From contig JAMDBA010000076.1 of NCBI GenBank assembly GCA_023484365.1, forward strand, positions 1-23,896: a stretch of DNA of 23,896 bases, written 5' to 3'. Source of the stretch: Patescibacteria group bacterium (GTDB taxonomy: Bacteria > Patescibacteria > Paceibacteria > UBA6257 > 2-01-FULL-56-20). Under the pieces are notes generated by a model. The model worked only from the letters and a program-made list of their open reading frames with translations. It searched no databases and was not told the DNA's origin. Shown here piece after piece: positions 7,861 through 15,718 of the stretch. Position numbers and translations under genes: made by a program. Every line of letters starts with the position of its first letter. Positions within the stretch are counted from its first letter, which is position 1.

Positions 7861-7889
7861 TTGACAAATTTTTTATTTTATGCTATGCT
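7861..7889 (+). promoter_or_regulatory. Strong sigma-70 type promoter for the structured RNA
   Basis: TTGACA (7861-7866), a 17-base spacer and TATGCT (7884-7889), with TG one base upstream of the -10. It points rightward and no plus-strand ORF follows before pilB. A start near 7896 is expected, just before the paired region 7912-8064. Confidence 0.65.
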
Positions 7890-7895
7890 TCCTTT

Positions 7896-8066
7896 AGAAA
7901 GCTTGAAAGCGATAATTTCTAATCTGAGGGCAGGAATAGTTTTTAGAAATTAGGATGGTTTGGCTCAGGCGAAACCTCTCCTCGAAACTATTCTAATCTC
8001 TTTTAAATTATTTAGAAGAGGCCAAAAAGCCACGTCCCGTGGTCGCCCCCAGATTAGAAATTATTA
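7896..8066 (+). ncRNA. Candidate structured RNA between ruvB and pilB
   Basis: This is a predicted RNA of about 170 bases that I do not recognise. A perfect 15-bp stem (7912-7926 with 8050-8064) closes the molecule, extended by GGG 7928-7930 with CCC 8047-8049. Inside are three hairpins: 7934-7942 with 7985-7993, extended by AGGA/TCCT (7952-7955, 7979-7982) and GGTTT/AAACC (7957-7961, 7972-7976); a 10-bp hairpin 7998-8007 with 8011-8020 and a TTA loop, including one G-U pair; and CCACG-TCC-CGTGG at 8030-8042. A near-consensus promoter sits just upstream. The closing stem's 3' arm overlaps the 3' end of pilB in antisense. I see none of the conserved motifs of RNase P, tmRNA or SRP RNA. The layout (junction with several arms) does not match the single long hairpin of 6S RNA. 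The 3' end is unclear because no T run follows. Confidence 0.6.
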
Positions 8067-9754
8067 CTTTCTTCCCATTTTAAAGAACCGGTATTTTCCT
8101 CTACTTCCTGGAGCGTCGTTATTCCAGTAATCGCTTTAAGTATACCATCCTGTTGAAGGGTGACCATCTCCTGTTTCTTTGCCAATTTTTGCAAGTCAAC
8201 ATCGGAAAATTTATCGCTTATTAAAATTTCAAGCTCGCGACTGCCCAAGAAAAATTCAAAAACACCCAAGCGACCTTTATAGCCGGTGCCATTGCATTTA
8301 TCGCAACCAACGGCCTCAAAAAGCTTTATCTCAGAATAAGGAGCGCGGTCAACCCGCGACGGGAGCTGATTTAAAAATTTAGCGGCTTTTTCTTTAAATT
8401 CTGCGCTTACCTCAACAGGCTTTCGGCAATGAACGCAAAGCTTCCTTACCAAGCGCTGCGCAATAATCAAACTTAACGCCGGCCCGATAGTCATCGGCTT
8501 TATTCCCAAATCAAGCAGCCGCGGCACCGCGCCGACAGCATCGTTAGTGTGAAGCGTTGAAAAAACAATGTGTCCGGTCAGCGCTGACTGAAGCGCTATT
8601 TCGGCGGTTTCTTTATCGCGAACCTCGCCAATCAGGATAACGTCTGGATCCTGCCTTAAAATCGCCCTTAAACCGTTAGCAAATGTATAACCGGTTTCAG
8701 GATTAACCTGGGTTTGAGCTATGCCCTCCACTCTATATTCAATCGGATCTTCAACCGTTATTATTTTTATCTCCGGATTGGTCAGCGCCCGCAAAAAAGC
8801 GTAAAGAGTAGTGGTTTTTCCAGAGCCGGTTGGACCAGTATTTAATATTAATCCGTATGGCCGATGAATCTGTTCGTCAGCAATCTTTAAATCATCCGGA
8901 CGCAAGCCTAAATCCGCGAGTTTAACTTGAATAGCGTCGGGATCCAAAATCCTCATTACTATGCTTTCGCCAAATTCCGAAGGAATAATTGAAACCCTCA
9001 CCTCAACTTCTTTAGAAGGCAAAATAATAGTAAAACGACCATCCTGCGCCTGGTCGTGAATATTTAATTTCATATTAGACAAAAGTTTGAAACGCGTTAT
9101 CAAGCTGTCATAAATAGCCATCGGGAAATCGGTGACTATATCGTGAAGGACGCCGTCTATCCGATACCTTATCGTAGCGGAATTTTCTTTCGGTTCGGTG
9201 TGAATATCGGAAGCGCGGTTTGCCAAAGCGCCCGCCAAAATAATCTGCACTAATTTCGCGATAGCGAATTTTTTAAAATCAAAACTCTCAATCTCCTGCC
9301 TGGCCGACTGGACATTAACAAGGGTTTTTAAAAGCCCTTCAAAATATTCTCTTTCAATTTCTATCTTTCCGGTTATCGGGACTACTCTTTTGGGAACAAG
9401 CCGGTAAAAACTCCAGGCCTCTTCTAATGTTTTTGGGGAGACAACAAAAACCTTCAACTTATAAACCCTGTTAAGGTCGTCAATTATTTGCTTTGCCTCT
9501 GGAGCGCGGGGGTCTAAAACAATTAAAGCCACTTGGCCGGCGTTTATCTGGATGGCCGCTATTTTTCCGGAATGCGCCTTATCTTCGGGGATAAGTTTTA
9601 AGGCATCAACCATTATCGCCGTTTGGCGGAGATCGCTGTAGGGCAAGCCAAGCTGATCGGCTAACTGCTGAGCCGATTTTTCATCGCTTTCCTCCCTGAT
9701 TCTTTTAAGCGTTTCCTCTAATTCTTTTTGCTTGTCCTGCGGATCATTGTCCAT
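8054..9754 (-). CDS. pilB: Type IV pilus assembly ATPase PilB (GspE family)
   Basis: This is the cytoplasmic hexameric ATPase that powers pilus extension or pseudopilus assembly. The 566 residues comprise an N-terminal MshEN-like region (about 25-110), then the catalytic domain with ASDIHTEPKENSATIRYRID, Walker A NTGPTGSGKTTTLYAFL (Lys313), the Asp box ITVEDPIEYRVEGIAQTQV, Walker B LRQDPDVILIGEVRDKETAE and the His box GHIVFSTLHTNDA. A zinc-binding tetracysteine element uses Cys440, 443, 484 and 487 (CVHC and CDKC). The start at 9754 sits 4 bases downstream of an extended -10, without a Shine-Dalgarno. No other pilus genes are in the window, so it is isolated here. PilT is less likely because PilT lacks the long N-terminal region and the four-cysteine motif. 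Confidence 0.95.
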   Translation of the reverse strand: MDNDPQDKQKELEETLKRIREESDEKSAQQLADQLGLPYSDLRQTAIMVDALKLIPEDKAHSGKIAAIQINAGQVALIVLDPRAPEAKQIIDDLNRVYKLKVFVVSPKTLEEAWSFYRLVPKRVVPITGKIEIEREYFEGLLKTLVNVQSARQEIESFDFKKFAIAKLVQIILAGALANRASDIHTEPKENSATIRYRIDGVLHDIVTDFPMAIYDSLITRFKLLSNMKLNIHDQAQDGRFTIILPSKEVEVRVSIIPSEFGESIVMRILDPDAIQVKLADLGLRPDDLKIADEQIHRPYGLILNTGPTGSGKTTTLYAFLRALTNPEIKIITVEDPIEYRVEGIAQTQVNPETGYTFANGLRAILRQDPDVILIGEVRDKETAEIALQSALTGHIVFSTLHTNDAVGAVPRLLDLGIKPMTIGPALSLIIAQRLVRKLCVHCRKPVEVSAEFKEKAAKFLNQLPSRVDRAPYSEIKLFEAVGCDKCNGTGYKGRLGVFEFFLGSRELEILISDKFSDVDLQKLAKKQEMVTLQQDGILKAITGITTLQEVEENTGSLKWEESNNF

Positions 9755-9758
9755 ACCT

Positions 9759-9767
9759 AGTATATCA
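9759..9767 (-). promoter_or_regulatory. Extended -10 abutting the pilB start
   Basis: The minus strand reads TTGATATACTAGGT then ATG, the same box and spacing as at ruvB. The expected transcript is leaderless. A CGCC-TTT-GGCG inverted repeat (9776-9786) occupies the -35 zone. Confidence 0.6.
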
Positions 9768-10029
9768 ACTTAGATCGCCTTTGGCGTAAATAAAAGACCT
9801 TTGATTTGGCGAAATTCTAATTTTTGGTTTAGATTTGGTTTTAATATAAACATTTATTTTAAAGGTATCTAAGTTGTATTGTGATATTAATCTTAGCTTA
9901 GCTTTTTAAATGCGTTATTTCAAGCGATTGGATTAAAATTATAATAAAAATATAAAAACCTTCCCATGAAAATTTGCTATATTCATTTTTTATCATGATT
10001 GCTAACTATCGCATTCCGACTGCTAGCCA

Positions 10030-10058
10030 TTGCTTTTTATTTGAAACCCTTTTATAAT
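10030..10058 (+). promoter_or_regulatory. Promoter of the S1-domain gene
   Basis: TTGCTT (10030-10035), a 17-base spacer and a perfect TATAAT (10053-10058). The ATG follows after 8 bases (CATTTCTA), so the transcript should begin at or next to the start codon. Confidence 0.6.
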
Positions 10059-10066
10059 CATTTCTA

Positions 10067-11173
10067 ATGATTATTAAGGAAGAAGAAAACAAATCCGATT
10101 CGGCTTTTGAGCTGGCTTTTAAAAACCAGCCGCAAAGTTTCGGTGTTTTACAAACAAACCGGCTTTATGAAGCTAAGCTGATTAAAAAACTCCCCCGTCA
10201 GGCATTTTTTGATCTGGGGCGATTTGGAACCGGCGTTGTTTATGGCGCCGAATTTAAAAACGCCAAAGAAATTATAAAAAATCTAAAACCCGGCGAAAAA
10301 ACCCACGTTAAGTTTTTAGGCAACGAAACCGAAGAAGGATACGCCGAGCTTTCGCTTACCCAAGCCGACAAAATGAAGGTTTGGCAAGAAATTAAGGACC
10401 TCCAGGAAAACGGCGAACCAATCAAGGTTAAGGTTATAGACGCCAATAAAGGAGGTCTTATTGTGAATTTAAATAAAATCCGGGCTTTCTTGCCGGTTTC
10501 CCAGCTGTCAGCGGAAAATTATCAGAAAGTCAGCGAAAATATTTCCCAGGAAGACTGGCAGAAATTAACCGATAACCTTAAAAATTTTGTCGGCAAAGAA
10601 CTAAGCGTAAAAATAATCAGCATTAACCCGCACAGCCAAAAAGCGATTGTTTCTGAAAAAGAAACTCTTAACGAAAACACTTCTGAAGCGATTTCCAAGT
10701 ACCAGATAGGACAAATTATTAAAGTTATCGTTTCCAGCCTGACCGACTTCGGGATTTTTGTCCACTTTGCCGACAACCCGCAGATAGAAGGATTAATCTA
10801 TAATTCCGAAATCGCTTATAAATTCATAGGCCACCCGAAAGAAGCCGTTAAAATCGGTGAAACTTTAGAAGCAAAAATAATTGATATTAGAAGCAATAAA
10901 ATATTCCTTTCTCTTAAAGCGCTTAAAGAAAATCCTTGGGAAAAAATTGGCGACAAATTTAAAGCCGGGCAAACGATTGATGGCACAATCTACAAAATAA
11001 GTTCCTTCGGCGCCCTTGTTAACCTGCCTCACGACGTTCAGGGTCTTGTGCCAGTAACAGCTTTCACTAATTCCGATGAAATGAAAAAACAGCTGACTGT
11101 TGGCGAACAAAAAGAATTCATTATTGAAGAAATAAAGCCTTCTGAGCAAAGAATAAATTTGAAACTAAAATAA
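10067..11173 (+). CDS. rpsA: S1 RNA-binding protein, ribosomal protein bS1-like
   Basis: This 368-residue protein is built from four S1 (OB-fold) repeats at roughly residues 25-97, 111-200, 212-285 and 297-367. The last two are clearest: SLTDFGIFVHFADNPQIEGL followed by KIFLSLKAL, and KISSFGALVNLPHDVQGLVP followed by RINLKLK. Four repeats match the shorter bS1 form found outside Proteobacteria, where E. coli has six. The protein probably helps mRNA docking on the 30S subunit, which is noteworthy beside the mostly Shine-Dalgarno-free genes here. The start is the ATG 8 bases after a TATAAT box. The alternatives are other S1 proteins such as Tex or a PNPase-like fragment, but no other domain is present. 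I see no convincing terminator; only T-rich sequence follows at about 11245. Confidence 0.87.
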   Translation: MIIKEEENKSDSAFELAFKNQPQSFGVLQTNRLYEAKLIKKLPRQAFFDLGRFGTGVVYGAEFKNAKEIIKNLKPGEKTHVKFLGNETEEGYAELSLTQADKMKVWQEIKDLQENGEPIKVKVIDANKGGLIVNLNKIRAFLPVSQLSAENYQKVSENISQEDWQKLTDNLKNFVGKELSVKIISINPHSQKAIVSEKETLNENTSEAISKYQIGQIIKVIVSSLTDFGIFVHFADNPQIEGLIYNSEIAYKFIGHPKEAVKIGETLEAKIIDIRSNKIFLSLKALKENPWEKIGDKFKAGQTIDGTIYKISSFGALVNLPHDVQGLVPVTAFTNSDEMKKQLTVGEQKEFIIEEIKPSEQRINLKLK

Positions 11174-11376
11174 AATATATATTAGCAACAAGAATTTAGG
11201 ATAAGAAAGTTAAAAGCTACAAATAAAAACTAAAAATCCGGGAACTTTTTTGTTTTTTAAAAAATAAATTTCCCTAAGTTTGAGTCCGATAAACTACGTT
11301 TGATGATTAGAAATTTGAAATTATTTATCTTGCAATATCTATTTTCTTTGTTTATCTTTATATTAAACAAAACAAA

Positions 11377-11448
11377 GCCGCGGTAGCTCAGTGGTAGAGC
11401 GAAGGTCTGAAGAACCTTGCGTCGGGGGTTCAATTCCCTCCCGCGGCA
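11377..11448 (+). tRNA. tRNA-Phe (GAA)
   Basis: The acceptor stem GCCGCGG pairs with CCGCGGC (11441-11447). The anticodon stem AAGGT/ACCTT encloses the loop CTGAAGA, giving anticodon GAA. The T loop is TTCAATT. CCA is not encoded. Discriminator A is at 11448. Confidence 0.95.
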
Positions 11449-11479
11449 CAAATCAAATTAATATATAGGATAAATCATT

Positions 11480-11495
11480 CCCTCGGAGGGAATTG
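11480..11495 (-). repeat. Copy of the 3' end of tRNA-Arg
   Basis: The 16 bases CCCTCGGAGGGAATTG are identical to 11658-11673, the 3' acceptor and T-arm part of tRNA-Arg, in the same orientation and about 180 bases away. The rest of the tRNA is absent, so this is a fragment, possibly left by integration or tRNA duplication. Confidence 0.6.
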
Positions 11496-11548
11496 CCCGC
11501 GACTAAATTTTTCGCCGTCGCAAAAAAATTGTCTTAGTACCGGCTCAT

Positions 11549-11572
11549 AAAAATTTTCTGGTGAAAATTTTT
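11549..11572. repeat. Perfect 10-bp inverted repeat
   Basis: AAAAATTTTC (11549-11558) pairs with GAAAATTTTT (11563-11572) around the loop TGGT. It lies between the tRNA fragments. It is AT-rich and lacks a GC core, so it is not a convincing terminator. Confidence 0.5.
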
Positions 11573-11580
11573 GCTCCGCC

Positions 11581-11599
11581 GTTCAATTCCCTCTGCACC
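11581..11599 (+). pseudogene. tRNA 3'-end remnant
   Basis: GTTCAATTCCCTC (11581-11593) repeats the T-arm of tRNA-Phe (11428-11440) and is followed by TGCACCA. It resembles the 3' part of a tRNA with CCA, but no matching anticodon arm precedes it. Confidence 0.35.
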
Positions 11600-11655
11600 A
11601 GAAACGTTTTGAAAAGAAAATTAAATAATTAAATTTACGCCTACTTTATACCCTG

Positions 11656-11727
11656 CCCCCTCGGAGGGAATTGAACCCCCATCAACGCCTTAGAAGAGCG
11701 CTGCTTTATCCATTAAGCTACGAGGGG
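11656..11727 (-). tRNA. tRNA-Arg (TCT)
   Basis: Read on the minus strand, the acceptor CCCCTCG pairs with CGAGGGG. The anticodon stem GCGCT/GGCGT (with G-U pairs) holds the loop CTTCTAA, giving anticodon TCT. The T loop is TTCAATT. Discriminator G is at 11656 and CCA is not encoded. Confidence 0.93.
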
Positions 11728-11843
11728 AAGCTAATTATTATTAGACAAAGCCCTAAAATTTTTATACCTTAAAAATAAGATATTATCAAATCGGGTTGGC
11801 GCATAACAACGATATCTATATTTAATGTCTGTTTAAATTTTAT

Positions 11844-11914
11844 CGGAGAGTAGTATACCGGCAGTACGCCTGCTTTGGGAGCAGGTAGACCGGGTTCGAT
11901 TCCCGGCTCTCCGA
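11844..11914 (+). tRNA. tRNA-Pro (TGG)
   Basis: The acceptor CGGAGAG pairs with CTCTCCG. The anticodon stem CCTGC/GCAGG holds the loop TTTGGGA, giving anticodon TGG. The T arm is CCGGG-TTCGATT-CCCGG. CCA is not encoded. Confidence 0.95.
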
Positions 11915-12057
11915 CAAATATAATTTATAGCGGATAAAAGAGCGGGCTAACCGGGTTATCCCGATGCGCAAATTCATGTATTAAAATATATCGGGAAATT
12001 ACAAGTAGCCGACAAGGAAACATGAGTCATCTTTAGCAAAAAAACATATAATTAGAG

Positions 12058-12063
12058 TATAAT
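12058..12063 (+). promoter_or_regulatory. -10 box of the MacAB-type operon
   Basis: A perfect TATAAT lies 7 bases (ACTTATA) before the ATG at 12071, with no Shine-Dalgarno, so the mRNA is probably leaderless. No good -35 is visible. Confidence 0.5.
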
Positions 12064-12070
12064 ACTTATA

Positions 12071-13639
12071 ATGATAAAATTTTCAAAAGGTTTTTTAAAT
12101 TTTGTTAAAAAAAGATGGATTTGGTCACTGATAATTTTAGCTGTTATTATTTTTGCCGGATGGCTTATTTTTAGCAATCCAAAACCTCCCGCGCAATATA
12201 CCCAAGTCCAACAAGGAGAAGTTGATTCTGTTGTCAGCGTTACAGGGACGGTAAAACCGGCCCAAAATATTGACCTTGCTTTTGAAAACGGCGGCCGACT
12301 CGCTTCTTTAAATGTTGCGGTTGGAGACAAAGTTTCCGAAGGAGAGGTTCTGGCAAGTTTGGATAACGGCGGCGTTGCCGCCCAACTCGCCCAAGCCAAA
12401 GCCAACGTCAAATCCCAGCAGGCAATTTTAGATTCCCTAATAAAAGGATCTCGTCAGGAAGACATAAATATCGCCCAGCTTGAGCTTCAGCAAGCTCAGC
12501 AAAATCTCGCCAGCTATTACGATCAGGCAATTAATGTTTTAAACGACGCTTATGCCAAAGCCAACGACGCCGTTAGAAACCAAGCCAGCCCATTATTTAC
12601 TAACGCCGACACTAATAATCCGCAATTAACTTTCTTGGTCAGCAATGCCCAGACTCAAATTAATATCATTAATGAAAGAATTTTATCCGGAAACGACCTT
12701 AACGCCTGGGATTCTTCAATTCAAAGCATCCAAGCCAATCCCAATAATGGCGATATTGACGCAGCCTTAAACCAATCGCTTAATTACATTTCCGACATCA
12801 GATCTTTCTTGAGCACGGCTTTAGATGCCGTCAATAATTCTATTAATTTATCTTCAACAAATATCACCGCTTACCAAACTGCCATCGCTACCGGCCAGAC
12901 AAATCTTAACACCGCCGCCACCTCAATAAATTCTCAAATCCAGACAATTACTTCCCAGAAACTTACCGTCGCCCAAGACCAGAATCAATACGATTTAACC
13001 GTTTCCAGCTCCACTCCTGAAGAAATCCAGAATCAAGAAGGGGCTCTTGCCGCCGCTCAAGCCAATGTACTTTATTATCAATCGCAATTAGATAAAACTA
13101 TCTTAACCGCGCCATTCTCAGGAACAATCACCAAAGTCGTCCCTAATGTCGGCGATATTATAACAGCCGGCGATCCAGAAATCTCCCTTATCGGCGCTGG
13201 AAATTTTGAGATAGAAACTTATATCGCCGAATCGGATATAGCTAAAATAAAAATCGGAGAGCTGGCCTATGTCACTTTGGATGCTTACGGGCCAGATGTC
13301 GTTTTTGCCGCTAAAATAGTTTCCCGCGATTTATCGTCAACAGATCAAGAAGGCGTCGCCACCTACAAAACCACCCTTCAATTCGTCAATAAAGATCCCC
13401 GTATTTTACCAGGTCTTACTGCCAATGTTGATATTCAGGTAAGCAAAAAAGAAAATGTTTTATTTGTCCCGAGTCGCGATATCATAGATGAAAATGGTCA
13501 AAAATTCGTCCAGCTTTTGATTGACGAAAATAAAGGCACCATCAAAAATACGCCGGTAACTATCGGACTAGTCGGTTCTGACGGCCGAACCGAAATTATT
13601 TCGGGATTAAAACTGGGAGATAAAATTTCAGGCGATTAA
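12071..13639 (+). CDS. Membrane fusion (periplasmic adaptor) protein, MacA-like
   Basis: This adaptor links an ABC exporter in the membrane to the cell exterior. The 522 residues have one N-terminal membrane helix (RWIWSLIILAVIIFAGWLIF, about residues 15-35). The first half of the lipoyl or barrel-sandwich domain follows (VSVTGTVKPAQNIDLAFENG, VAVGDKVSEGEVLASLDN). A long coiled-coil insert covers about 90-335, rich in Q, N and A. The second lipoyl half is LTAPFSGTITKVVPNVGDII and the beta-barrel ends in GLKLGDKISGD. The insert is longer than in E. coli MacA. One base separates it from the ATPase gene, so the three genes form an operon. In a CPR cell, which is thought to have a monoderm-like envelope, the usual TolC partner is not expected. 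The substrate is unknown. Confidence 0.9.
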   Translation: MIKFSKGFLNFVKKRWIWSLIILAVIIFAGWLIFSNPKPPAQYTQVQQGEVDSVVSVTGTVKPAQNIDLAFENGGRLASLNVAVGDKVSEGEVLASLDNGGVAAQLAQAKANVKSQQAILDSLIKGSRQEDINIAQLELQQAQQNLASYYDQAINVLNDAYAKANDAVRNQASPLFTNADTNNPQLTFLVSNAQTQINIINERILSGNDLNAWDSSIQSIQANPNNGDIDAALNQSLNYISDIRSFLSTALDAVNNSINLSSTNITAYQTAIATGQTNLNTAATSINSQIQTITSQKLTVAQDQNQYDLTVSSSTPEEIQNQEGALAAAQANVLYYQSQLDKTILTAPFSGTITKVVPNVGDIITAGDPEISLIGAGNFEIETYIAESDIAKIKIGELAYVTLDAYGPDVVFAAKIVSRDLSSTDQEGVATYKTTLQFVNKDPRILPGLTANVDIQVSKKENVLFVPSRDIIDENGQKFVQLLIDENKGTIKNTPVTIGLVGSDGRTEIISGLKLGDKISGD

Positions 13640-13640
13640 A

Positions 13641-14360
13641 ATGCCTCTTATTAAAGTTGAAAACCTCAAAAAAATATATAGTGAAGAAGGCAATGAAGCA
13701 GCGGCGCTGAGAGGAATAAATTTAACCATTGAAAAAGGCGAGTTCGTCGCCATCATCGGCCCTTCAGGAGCGGGTAAATCAACGCTCCTTCAGATTTTAG
13801 GCGCCTTAGACCGTCCTACCAGCGGGAAATATTTTTTTGAAGAAAAAGAAATCAGTAAATACTCCGACGATGAGCTGGCTTATATAAGAAACAGCGAAAT
13901 TGGATTTGTCTTCCAGGCTCTAAATTTATTGCCCCGCCTGACGGTTTTGGAAAACGTAGAAACTCCTTTAATTTATTCCGGGATGCCTAAACCCCAAAGA
14001 ATAGCTATCGCCAAAAAATTAATTGCGATGGTCGGCTTGAGCGACCGAGAAAATTTCCAGTCGGTCAAACTTTCCGGCGGTCAAAAACAACGAGTTGCCA
14101 TAGCGAGAGCGCTCGCCAATTCGCCAAAAGTAATTTTCGCCGACGAGCCAACCGGCAGCTTAGATTCCAAATCCGGAGAAATTATTTTGAAATCAATTCA
14201 AGATCTCCATGAGAGAGGCAACACCATAGTTTTGGTAACCCACGAAATGTACGTCGCTGAATCGGCGCAGAGGATAATTCATATAAAAGACGGATTAGTG
14301 GAAAAAGACGAAAAAGTCGTCCGCCGGCGGTTTATCCCCGAAGATGGATTTATAAAATAA
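13641..14360 (+). CDS. ABC transporter ATPase, MacB/LolD type
   Basis: This is the ATP-hydrolysing subunit of the exporter. The 239 residues show Walker A IIGPSGAGKSTLLQILGALD, the Q loop with FVFQALNLLPRLTVLENVE, the signature KLSGGQKQRVAIARALANSP, Walker B VIFADEPTGSLDSKSGE and the switch histidine in IVLVTHEM. The ENVETPLIYSGMP and DEPTGSLDS patterns are characteristic of the MacB/LolD/FtsE group. It starts one base after the adaptor stop and ends one base before the permease ATG, so translation is probably coupled across all three genes. Confidence 0.96.
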   Translation: MPLIKVENLKKIYSEEGNEAAALRGINLTIEKGEFVAIIGPSGAGKSTLLQILGALDRPTSGKYFFEEKEISKYSDDELAYIRNSEIGFVFQALNLLPRLTVLENVETPLIYSGMPKPQRIAIAKKLIAMVGLSDRENFQSVKLSGGQKQRVAIARALANSPKVIFADEPTGSLDSKSGEIILKSIQDLHERGNTIVLVTHEMYVAESAQRIIHIKDGLVEKDEKVVRRRFIPEDGFIK

Positions 14361-14361
14361 T

Positions 14362-15603
14362 ATGAGGTTTAAAGACACTGTTTCTTTGGCAGTTTCCGGA
14401 GTTTCAACGCATAAGTCGCGTTCAGCTTTGACGATTTTAGGGATTGTTATAGGCATCGCTTCAATAACTTTAGTAATGTCGCTTGGCCAAAGCGCTCAAA
14501 ATCTAATTATAGGACAAATAAATTCCCTTAGTCCGACAAATGTTTTTATTTTTCCCGGCGGGCAGCCAACCAGCTTAACAACTGCCGCCAGCAGCCTTAT
14601 AACCGATTCGCTCAAAGAAAAAGATTACGAAGACCTGCAAAAAAAATCAAATATTCCTGATGCCGTCAATGTAGTGCCCGTTGTTTTTACTTCAATCCCC
14701 GTCACTTATCAATCATATTTTTACAACGCCAGTCTCTTGGGCAGCAGCGCCGGAGTTTTAAATATATTTAATCTAGAACTCAGCGCCGGCAATTTTTTTA
14801 CCAATGATGACGTCCTACAGAAATCCGCGGTTGCGGTTATCGGACAAAGCGTCTCTCAAAGCCTTTTTGGGCCGTCTTCGCCGATCGGTCAAAATATTAA
14901 AATAAAAAACAAGAACTTCCGTGTAATCGGGCTATTAAGCAGCCAAAACCAGACGTCTTTTGTTAATTTTGACGACGCCATTATCGTCCCTTATTCAAGC
15001 GCCCAGCAATACGTCTTAGGAATCAGATATTTCCAGAGGATTATCGTCCAGGCATCTTCAATTGATGCCGTGCCCGGAATGGTAAAGGATATTAATTTTT
15101 TGCTGCGCAGCAATCACGGTATTACCGACCCGTCAAAAGACGATTTTCATGTTGAAACGCAGCAAGATTTAGCCAATACGCTAAGCACTGTTACCGATGC
15201 CTTCACGATATTTCTGTCCCTGGTTGCCGCCATCTCACTTCTCGTTGGCGGAATAGGTATTATGAATATAATGTTGGTTTCCGTCACCGAAAGAACGCGG
15301 GAAATAGGGCTGAGAAAAGCGCTGGGCGCCGCAGATCACGATATCTTGGCGCAATTTTTAATTGAAGCAGTTATTTTAACCGTTACCGGCGGTATTATCG
15401 GAATTTTAGCCGGAACTTCATTAAGCTTCTTAATAACTTTCATCGCTAATAAGTTTTACGGTGTCGGTTTTATATTCGTCTTTCCTTATTTAGGCGCCAT
15501 ATTGGGAGTTGGAGTTTCCAGCGCCATCGGGTTTATATTTGGTATTATGCCCGCGCGACAGGCGGCAAAGAAAAGCCCTATTGAGGCTTTAAGATACGAA
15601 TAA
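14362..15603 (+). CDS. ABC transporter permease, MacB/FtsX type
   Basis: This 413-residue permease has the MacB layout without its fused ATPase. The N-terminal membrane helix is SALTILGIVIGIASITLVMS, a large extracytoplasmic domain covers about 45-270 (including VIGQSVSQSLFGPSSPIGQN and NFRVIGLL), and three C-terminal helices are FTIFLSLVAAISLLVGGIGI, LIEAVILTVTGGIIGILAGT and YLGAILGVGVSSAIGFIFGI. The loop VTERTREIGLRKALGAA and the ending ARQAAKKSPIEALRYE are typical of the family. With the adaptor and ATPase it makes a complete tripartite-type exporter without an outer channel. Possible cargoes are peptides, lipids or antibiotics; the sequence does not decide. Confidence 0.95.
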   Translation: MRFKDTVSLAVSGVSTHKSRSALTILGIVIGIASITLVMSLGQSAQNLIIGQINSLSPTNVFIFPGGQPTSLTTAASSLITDSLKEKDYEDLQKKSNIPDAVNVVPVVFTSIPVTYQSYFYNASLLGSSAGVLNIFNLELSAGNFFTNDDVLQKSAVAVIGQSVSQSLFGPSSPIGQNIKIKNKNFRVIGLLSSQNQTSFVNFDDAIIVPYSSAQQYVLGIRYFQRIIVQASSIDAVPGMVKDINFLLRSNHGITDPSKDDFHVETQQDLANTLSTVTDAFTIFLSLVAAISLLVGGIGIMNIMLVSVTERTREIGLRKALGAADHDILAQFLIEAVILTVTGGIIGILAGTSLSFLITFIANKFYGVGFIFVFPYLGAILGVGVSSAIGFIFGIMPARQAAKKSPIEALRYE

Positions 15604-15718
15604 CTATTTATCCTATAAATAAGGAAAATTGAACCGGAATCAATAGATTATCAACGCTTATATTTTTTAGCTCTATTTTTTAGTATTATTACCGACCGAA
15701 ACATAATCTGGTTAATTC

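Larger units (their letters stand above)
9755..10066. other. Divergent intergenic region between pilB and the S1 gene
   Basis: These 312 bases hold the pilB promoter region (9759 to about 9880, related to the ruvB upstream region) and the S1-gene promoter at 10030-10058. Between about 9881 and 10029 the sequence is AT-rich, and I see no ORF, hairpin terminator or RNA gene there. Confidence 0.5.

Noticed and set aside
7896..8066. Direct assignment of the structured RNA as 6S RNA, RNase P, tmRNA or SRP RNA
   Set aside because: The characteristic conserved strings of RNase P, tmRNA and SRP RNA are absent, and the predicted fold is a multi-arm junction rather than one long 6S-like hairpin. A diverged 6S RNA cannot be excluded without a covariance search.
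11257..11451. Minus-strand ORF of 64 codons across tRNA-Phe
   Set aside because: Its first half is the antisense of the tRNA gene and the rest is AT-rich spacer. No promoter or Shine-Dalgarno supports it.
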